64,000 nt of DNA from Neurospora tetraspora. Its lineage: Eukaryota > Ascomycota > Sordariomycetes > Sordariales > Sordariaceae. The stretch lies in assembly GCF_033439725.1 (NCBI RefSeq), contig NW_026944384.1, positions 2,666,001-2,730,000 of the forward strand, in the 5' to 3' direction. Below the pieces are notes generated by a model. The model did no database searches. It was not told where the DNA came from and saw only the letters and a list, made by a program, of their open reading frames with translations. The position numbers and the translations under genes are program-made. Below are positions 58,030 through 64,000 of the stretch, piece after piece; position 1 is the stretch's first letter; each line of letters opens with the position of its first letter.

Positions 58030-59094
58030 ATGCCCGACGCCAAAGGCCGCCGCATCGCCCTCGGATGCGAAGGCTCCGCCAACAAGCTCGGCATCGGCAT
58101 CATCGCGCACGACCCCGTAACCGGCGAAGCCATCGTCCTCTCCAACGTGCGCGACACCTTCGTCTCTCCGCCCGGCACCGGTTTCCTTCCAAAGGACACA
58201 GCCCGACACCACCGCGCCTACTTTGTTCGCGTAGCCAAGAAAGCTCTCGCCGCTTCGGGGGTCTCCATCTCCGAAATCGACTGCATCTGCTACACCAAGG
58301 GACCGGGCATGGGCGGGCCCCTAACGTCGGTGGCCGTGGGCGCCCGCACGCTGGCGCTGCTTTGGGGAAAAGAATTGGTGGGCGTGAACCACTGCGTGGG
58401 CCACATCGAGATGGGGCGGGCGATAACGGGGGCGTCGAACCCGGTGGTGCTGTACGTGAGCGGGGGCAACACGCAGGTGATTGCGTACGCGGAGCAGCGG
58501 TACCGGATTTTCGGGGAGACGCTGGACATTGCGGTTGGCAACTGTCTGGACCGGTTCGCGCGCACGCTGGAGATCAGCAACGACCCGGCGCCGGGTTACA
58601 ACATTGAGCAGCTGGCCAAGCAAGGGGGGCGAGTGCTTTTGGACTTGCCGTACGCGGTCAAGGGAATGGATTGCTCGTTCAGCGGAATCCTGGGGCGGGC
58701 CGATGACTTGGCGGCGCAGATGAAGGCGGGCGAGCCGGGTCCTGACGGTGAACCGTTTACACCCGCGGATTTGTGCTTCAGCTTGCAGGAAACGGTGTTT
58801 GCTATGCTTGTCGAGATCACGGAGCGGGCTATGGCGCACGTCGGTAGCAACCAGGTTCTCATTGTTGGCGGTGTCGGTTGCAACGAGCGGCTACAGGAGA
58901 TGATGGGCGCAATGGCGGCGGAGCGAGGCGGAAGTGTCTACGCGACTGACGAACGTTTCTGCATCGATAACGGCATCATGATTGCTCACGCTGGTCTATT
59001 GGCCTACGAGACAGGCTTTCGGACGCCGCTTGAGGAAAGCACATGTACACAACGCTTCAGAACCGACGAAGTCTTCGTCAAGTGGAGGGACTAA
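58030..59094 (+). CDS. KAE1: tRNA threonylcarbamoyladenosine synthase subunit Kae1 (KEOPS)
   Basis: Catalytic subunit of the KEOPS/EKC complex, which transfers threonylcarbamoyl to A37 of ANN-decoding tRNAs; KEOPS also affects telomeres and transcription in yeast. Single exon, 354 residues, family length. ASKHA-fold motifs are [13 protein letters not shown] at 13-25, [19 protein letters not shown], the metal-binding [10 protein letters not shown] with H121 and H125, the YVSGGNTQV phosphate loop, and D313 in [12 protein letters not shown]. There is no mitochondrial presequence, so it is the cytosolic/nuclear Kae1 rather than Qri7. Start ATG 58030 follows CCCAACA. It converges with the SNF1-beta gene. 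Confidence 0.96.
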   Translation: MPDAKGRRIALGCEGSANKLGIGIIAHDPVTGEAIVLSNVRDTFVSPPGTGFLPKDTARHHRAYFVRVAKKALAASGVSISEIDCICYTKGPGMGGPLTSVAVGARTLALLWGKELVGVNHCVGHIEMGRAITGASNPVVLYVSGGNTQVIAYAEQRYRIFGETLDIAVGNCLDRFARTLEISNDPAPGYNIEQLAKQGGRVLLDLPYAVKGMDCSFSGILGRADDLAAQMKAGEPGPDGEPFTPADLCFSLQETVFAMLVEITERAMAHVGSNQVLIVGGVGCNERLQEMMGAMAAERGGSVYATDERFCIDNGIMIAHAGLLAYETGFRTPLEESTCTQRFRTDEVFVKWRD

Positions 59095-59448
59095 TGACAA
59101 GGAAGGAGACGAAGATGAAGATGACCATTACGATGATACCCCCAATCCTATAACCTTTACTCCATCTACGGAAGCCACTCTACGTGCGCCTCTTGCTGTC
59201 CCTCGATGCCTCCTTTACTGGAGCAGAATCCCCAAGGACAGTTCGCTGACAACAGTTTGCGCCCGCTTACATAAAGTGCCCTGGTCATCGCTACAGCGTC
59301 GTACAAACATTACTCGTAGACACGTATAGAATAGGTCATACCAGGCGGTTCATTTTGCACCGCTCTTTTACTGATGACTTGCGCTGTTCGTCTAGTGTGG
59401 TAGCCACCAGCCATCTGGTCCCAGTCCTGTCTACTAACCTTCCCAAAC
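59095..59448. other. Convergent 3' region, KAE1 / SNF1-beta
   Basis: About 350 bp between converging stop codons; purine-rich at its left end; presumed 3' UTRs only. Confidence 0.5.
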
Positions 59449-61033
59449 TCAAATACCTTCTGTGGTTGTTGGCTTGTACATGATGGTCGTCACATACTGT
59501 GGAGTCCGTTAGCATTGGTGACCATGTGCCAAGAAAAGGCAGTGAAACACTGGAAGACAAACCTTGTTCTTATATCTCGTCGTAGCCGAAACAGCCAGAA
59601 TATTATTCTTAATACTGCTAGTAGCTAGATGGTTAAGAACGGTATGATTGGGCATGTTCAGAACGCTGTTGTCATCCTTGATCAAGGTGGCCGCATTGAG
59701 AATGGGCTTGCCGAGGAAGCCAGGAAGCGCAGGCGGCGTAGGGAGTTTCTCGATGGCGTTGACAGCACTCAGGTAAGGTGGACTTTCCTCAGGCGCGTCG
59801 AAGTCGAGTAGATATTGTGGGATCTTGTTCTCAAATAGCTCCGCCGGAGGTACAGGTCGGTCCCTAGGTGTCTTGCTTTCCTCCGTCTGGGACGCGGAGG
59901 TCTTGGGCTCCGTAGGTTGCTGGGAATCCTTGTCGGCGCTCGCAGCAGCTCCCTGGACAGCGGCGCGCCCCACATCATCAGGACTGACCTCGATGTAGTT
60001 GACCAGGTTGTTGCCAAAGTCCACCGTGGTCGGCAAGTCTGGCGAAGTCTGCATCTGCCCGTCAACCAAGAAGCGAACGTGATGTGTCCCCGGAAGAATA
60101 TTGATGGTGGCAGCGAATACACCCGGTCGGCCCTCACTGTTAGCGAGTAACGGTGTCAGTAAGCGCTAATCAATGGCCGAGCGAGATTGGTCGGGACGTA
60201 AAAGGTACTTACACAGGGTGTAGTCGTGTCTTCCTGTTCCATTGGAAAATGGTGCCTGTCACGTACACCTTCTCGCCGCCACGGAGCCATTCGAGCCTAG
60301 TGGGGACAGTCGGTCTAGTCTTGTCCACCCGTAGCTCCTCCGTGTCTTCTTCATCCAGAGTTGAGCTGTTACTCAAGTTGGAAGAGCGTCTGGTGAGCGC
60401 AGTAAAGGTGTCGGCGTCCTCAAGTGGTACCCCAATGTCGGTCGGGGCAATGATAGGCGATCCGGGCGTGTGGACCTCTTCTTCGATCGGCAAAGGTAGT
60501 CGTGGCGGCCTGGTCAGATACGAGACATCTTGCAGACTGCTCATCTGCATAGCCGCAGTCTCAAAGGCATCCAATCTCTCTGATAGCGGTGATCGCACCG
60601 ACGACCTAGGTGAGCACGACGAGGCGTGGTTGGGAGCGGGCACCGCTACGGGTTTCGCGGGCTCATGACTGCCTTCGGGTCTCGGCTGTCTGACTTCGAC
60701 AGGTTGGGTAGGGGTGACAGAGCTGGGAGGCACCGACGAGCCCGGCGAGCCGCTCTGAGAAGGTGGCATTCGCGAGTGCAGCGACTTGGGACGAGCGGAG
60801 GTTGAGGGCGGCTGGACGGCGGTGCCCTGGGCCTGGGTCAGGGAGGGCTCAGGAGGGGCAGCGACTCGCTGATGTTGGACCGGTATAGGGTGCTTAGTGT
60901 CGCGCTTCACTGCCCTGGCAGAGTCATTTTGGATCGAAGCCTGCGACTGGTGCTGCGACTGCGATTGAGAGGAGGAGGAGGATGGCGGATTCGGGGTCTT
61001 GGAGTCTCTGGAGGTGGAGGGGTTGTTCCCCAT
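59449..61033 (-). CDS. GAL83: SNF1/AMPK beta subunit (Gal83/Sip family)
   Basis: Scaffold and targeting subunit of the SNF1 (AMPK) kinase that controls growth on alternative carbon sources. Three exons: 60213-61033, 59563-60136 and 59449-59496, giving 480 residues. MGNNPSTS at the start fits the N-myristoylation consensus. The first 230 residues are Ser/Pro/Gln-rich and disordered. The CBM48 glycogen-binding domain lies at about 250-335: VYVTGTIFQWN, then PGTHHVRFLVDGQMQTSP and NLVNYIEV. The C-terminal ASC domain contains ENKIPQYLLDF, LPGFLGKPILN, MPNHTVLNHLATSSIKNNI and, in the last exon, YVTTIMYKPT, which docks the gamma subunit. The introns are 76 bp and 66 bp, each with clear donor and CAG acceptor. 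Confidence 0.95.
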
Positions 61034-61913
61034 TTTCCCTAGTTCGATCGCTGGCGCTGGTGACGGGATGGGGTCGCCGTGGTCGTCGGGTCGGGGTCGG
61101 ACGGGGTCGTCAGGTGGTTCACTGCTAAGGTACCGCGCGGTCTGCTGCTGCTACTGCTACACCTGTTCAACAATGCTTCCACCGGGTGCAATCAATTCAT
61201 CTTCCACTCTCCGGGGTAATTGGCCGAGCTCGGATCGAAGGTGGTTTAACAGTCGAGGGGCTTTGCATGCTACGCCAGGCGCTGGTCGTGGTTAATTCGA
61301 ACGACGTTGTCAGGTGTCGTGTATGGCGCAGCAAACTGAAGATGTGATGATTCCGTCGTGTTGAATCGAGATTGAGCGAAACAGGAAGTGGAAGAAGTGG
61401 AAGTGTCGAGAATGACGGGAGAGTTATCAGTATCAGCAGTTGACTTTCCTCCCTTCGGCCAAAAGCACAGCTGCCATCCACCTAGTTGCTGCTTGCTGAT
61501 AGTTGAACTGTGGGTGACTGTGAGACCGCGCCAGCCCAACTGCACGGCAGCGTCCCACCTCCACTGTCCACCTCCATCGGCCCCAGCTTCGGCCCCCACC
61601 TTTCCCACCTTCTCTCCTGCTTCTCTAGCTACTGGACCGTGCAACCCTTGCCTGCCAAGACCAACAACCCTCCTGGCTTTGAGACCTGGAGCTTGCGGCA
61701 GGCAAGAGAGGCGGCCGATCTTCTTTCCCCAAGAACATGTTCACATGCATTCCTCCAAATACCTAACAACATCTCTCTCCGTCAACTGTCCTTTTCCAGT
61801 AATATTCACTCGCTCAACTATTCATAACTCCATCAGGTCACGACCAAAAAAAGTATCGGTTTCCGCTCGCAAATTCATCAGTAACACCGCCGTCTCTACA
61901 GTTCTACCACAAA
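61034..61913. promoter_or_regulatory. Divergent promoter region, SNF1-beta / SPT4
   Basis: 880 bp between start codons. A 217-codon open frame on the plus strand runs through the SPT4 leader and start in another frame; it has no domain and I read it as chance. The SPT4-proximal half is pyrimidine-rich. Confidence 0.5.
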
Positions 61914-62446
61914 ATGTCGGAGAACTACGTCGCCCCCGGCCAGCAGCGCTACCTTCGTGCCTGCATGGTCTGCTCTATCGTTATGACCTATGCTGTAAGA
62001 CGAGCCCCCTCCCTTCTTCTCCTCCCCTAGCCTCTCTATAGTTAGGTTACTAACCTTCTTGTTTGTGTCAACAGCGCTTCCGTGACGAAGGATGCCCCAA
62101 CTGCGAAGACTTCCTCCATCTCCAGGGCTCGCCGGATCAGATCGACAGCTGCACGTCGCAAGTTTTCGAGGGAATCATCACCATTGCGAACCCCCAAAAG
62201 TCGTGGGTGGCGAAGTGGCAGAGGCTGGACGGTTATGTGAAGGGTGTATATGCCACCAAGGTGTCGGGCCAGTTGCCGGATGACGTCCGCACTACGCTGG
62301 AGGATGACGGCATCCAGTATATTCCGTAAGTTTCCTGCTTACTTCCGTATAGTCTGGCGAAGCAGGCTATGATCGTTGTGTTTTGGGGGCACAACCGGAA
62401 GCTAACTTGGAGCAGGCGCGATGGCAGTGCGACGGAGGCGGACTAG
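61914..62446 (+). CDS. SPT4: Transcription elongation factor Spt4
   Basis: Small zinc-binding partner of Spt5 (DSIF), which keeps RNA polymerase processive and links it to chromatin and pre-mRNA processing. Three exons: 61914-61994, 62075-62325 and 62416-62446, giving 120 residues, the family length. The zinc ligands are two CxxC pairs, C17-MV-C20 and C34-PN-C37, split by intron 1. The Spt5-binding part follows with [20 protein letters not shown] and GVYATKVSG. The introns are 80 bp (GTAAGA...CAACAG) and 90 bp (GTAAGT...GAGCAG); the second interrupts a Pro codon. The tail is RDGSATEAD. Confidence 0.95.
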
Positions 62447-62944
62447 AAACTCGAAGCTGTGGTGCAAGAAGCCTTGTTGGATGAACAAGAAGGAAAGGGG
62501 GCCGACAAGAAAGAAGGAAAGGGGATCGATAGGAAAGAAGGAAGAAGGACCGATAATAGATCGTCCACAGACAACACAGGAGCGAAATGCCTGTTACAAG
62601 AGAAGGCAACAGGAGTTCAAGGCGTTAAGGCTGGTTTAAAGGGCGTGGTCTAGACAGCAGGATAGCGGCCATTTTGAGTTTTGCATGATTCACCCATGGC
62701 TATTATTATACTTTAAAGCGGGTTACAACACTCACTCATACGGATGAGTTTATCATTAGCTATCCCATACGGAAGAGTTATTCATCAGCTATGGATCCAT
62801 TTTACGAAAACCTCCCAATGCAATGTGGTATCTCTTTACAGAATCTCCCATCACGCCGAAAACGCCTATAGCATGTGCCGAAATATTGCTAAACCATAGA
62901 AAAACACCCTAACCGGTACCCCACAAGAAACTACACACAGTAGG
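62447..62944. other. Convergent 3' region, SPT4 / KIN17
   Basis: 498 bp between converging stop codons. It begins with a purine-rich AAGAAGGAAAG stretch. The words TACGGATGAGTT and TACGGAAGAGTT near 62740-62790 are near-repeats. No coding signal. Confidence 0.5.
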
Positions 62945-64000
62945 TTAAAACTGAAAGCGTGGCTTCTTGTTGGGAAGGTTCCCACCCTTCTCCTCACGAG
63001 CCCTCTTGCGCTCCAACTCCTCCTTCATTATCCTCTCGGCCTCGCTCATCTTCTTGGGCGGAGCAGCCATAACCTTCTTGGGAGCTCCAGCAAACGCATT
63101 CTTGAAGACATTCTTCGGTTGGGGCTTCATGCCGAACTTCATTGATACCGGCTTAGGAGCAGCAGCGGCAGCAGCAGGAGCAGAATTCGAGTCGGTCGCA
63201 GGTTTGTTTTCCTCTGCCGTCGTCTTGGCAGCCTCCTCGCCCTTTGTGCTCGCGTCCACCTTTGCCGGCTCTGAACTTACACCATCCGTCGTCGAAGGTG
63301 GCGTCGCGGTATCCTTCTTCTCCTCCGCAGCAACAGCCGATCCATCCCCTCCACCCGGTGTTGGCGTCGTCGTCGCCGATGTCGAACCCTCCTCACCCGA
63401 CCCCGACCCCGACCCCGACTCCTCTTTCTTTGCTACAGCCGGTTTCCCAAAGCTCAACTTAATCTTCTCCCCCTCCCTCCTCTTCAACTCCTTCCTCTCC
63501 TCCTCCTCCGCAGCCTCCGCATCAAACTTGACCCCTCTCGCTTCGGCTTCTTTTTGCGCCCTCCTAATCTGCTCCCTCAACACCTTCATCTCCCTCTCCT
63601 CATCCCCCTTATCCATCATCTCCTTCCGCCTCACCTTCTCCCTCCGTTCCATCGCCTCGGGGCTATCATCAATCCACGCCACAAACAGTCCCTCGCCCTC
63701 CTTCTCCTCCACCCTACACACCCCCTCCCTGCCCAGATACTTTGCAAACTCGGTAAGGGAATGCCACTTGGTCGCATTCAAATGCACATGATCCTTGCGC
63801 GCAATCACCTCTTGATAAAACTTATTGATGTGGATTTCTTTTTCTCCATGACTGGTTTTTAATTGGGAAACAAAATCCTTGAGGAATTGATCCGAAAAGG
63901 TGTCTTGTACACCTTTAAAGTTGGTACCCGCCTCGAGCGCTTTGGCCGTGTGCGACGGCGATTGGCAGTGCATCTTGTACCCGTTTTCGTCGCGGCAGGA
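62945..64000 (-). CDS. KIN17: KIN17/Rts2-type nucleic-acid-binding protein (5' end outside window)
   Basis: KIN17-family protein linked to DNA replication, repair and RNA processing in other eukaryotes. About 351 C-terminal residues are visible in one exon; the start lies beyond the right edge. The visible part opens at the end of the C2H2-type zinc finger (CRDENGYKMHCQSPSH), then the winged-helix-like KIN17 core: FLKDFVSQLKTSHGEKEIHI, NKFYQEVI, HVHLNATKWHSLTEFAKYLG, GLFVAWIDDSPEA. A long Glu/Lys/Arg helix, a low-complexity Ser/Gly/Thr/Ala section and the C-terminal MKFGMKPQPKNVFKNAF and NKKPRFQF blocks follow. A Met within the finger heads the longest ATG frame, but it is not the true start. 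Confidence 0.92.
   Translation of the reverse strand, partial: SCRDENGYKMHCQSPSHTAKALEAGTNFKGVQDTFSDQFLKDFVSQLKTSHGEKEIHINKFYQEVIARKDHVHLNATKWHSLTEFAKYLGREGVCRVEEKEGEGLFVAWIDDSPEAMERREKVRRKEMMDKGDEEREMKVLREQIRRAQKEAEARGVKFDAEAAEEEERKELKRREGEKIKLSFGKPAVAKKEESGSGSGSGEEGSTSATTTPTPGGGDGSAVAAEEKKDTATPPSTTDGVSSEPAKVDASTKGEEAAKTTAEENKPATDSNSAPAAAAAAPKPVSMKFGMKPQPKNVFKNAFAGAPKKVMAAPPKKMSEAERIMKEELERKRAREEKGGNLPNKKPRFQF

Noticed and set aside
1-64000. CRISPR arrays, dispersed 5S rRNA genes, spliceosomal RNAs
   Set aside because: No regular spaced repeats, and none of the 5S, U2 or U6 start sequences I remember were noticed by eye on either strand.

Overview
The window is nuclear DNA of a filamentous ascomycete, almost certainly Neurospora or a very close Sordariales relative. 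Genes carry short introns (about 55-270 bp) with GTAAGT-like donors and CTAAC branch points. Coding sequence is GC-rich with long low-complexity Q, P and E tracts. The calcineurin B and EPL1 proteins read like the Neurospora ones. There is no sign of a prokaryotic or organellar origin.

Layout. 1-29.6 kb is a dense housekeeping block: a Neo1-type P4-ATPase (-, runs off the left edge), Sec16 (+), an odd intron-bearing tRNA-like gene, Hus1 (-), a RING protein (-), an ESS2/DGCR14 splicing factor (+), a COQ8-family kinase (+), RRP36 (-), a polyQ protein with an FCP1/NIF-like HAD domain (+), elongation factor 1-gamma (-) and mitochondrial ribosomal protein uS9m (+). 29.6-50.2 kb is strikingly gene-poor. 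It has one convincing gene, a three-exon protein of unknown function (37.7-39.0 kb), with about 8 kb of non-coding DNA upstream and 11 kb downstream. The downstream stretch holds a 402-bp MITE-like inverted-repeat element with an internal hairpin. 50.2-64 kb is again ordinary: calcineurin B (-), EPL1 (+), KAE1 (+), the SNF1/AMPK beta subunit (-), SPT4 (+) and a KIN17 homologue (-, runs off the right edge).

Functionally the genes are mostly unrelated core functions: secretion (Neo1, Sec16), checkpoint and repair (Hus1, KIN17), RNA and ribosome work (ESS2, RRP36, EF1-gamma, uS9m, KAE1), coenzyme Q (COQ8), chromatin and elongation (EPL1, SPT4) and signalling (CNB1, SNF1-beta). Divergent pairs with shared promoter regions are common (Neo1/Sec16, RING/ESS2, RRP36/HAD, EF1-gamma/uS9m, CNB1/EPL1, SNF1-beta/SPT4). 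Splice sites were placed by hand from consensus and protein continuity.

The most notable items are the MITE-like element, an EF1-gamma intron that is almost wholly one hairpin, a GC-AG intron in the calcineurin B gene, a 13-bp palindrome-containing word repeated three times upstream of the unknown gene, the atypical tRNA-like locus, and the two gene deserts. I saw no operon-like or defence-like system.
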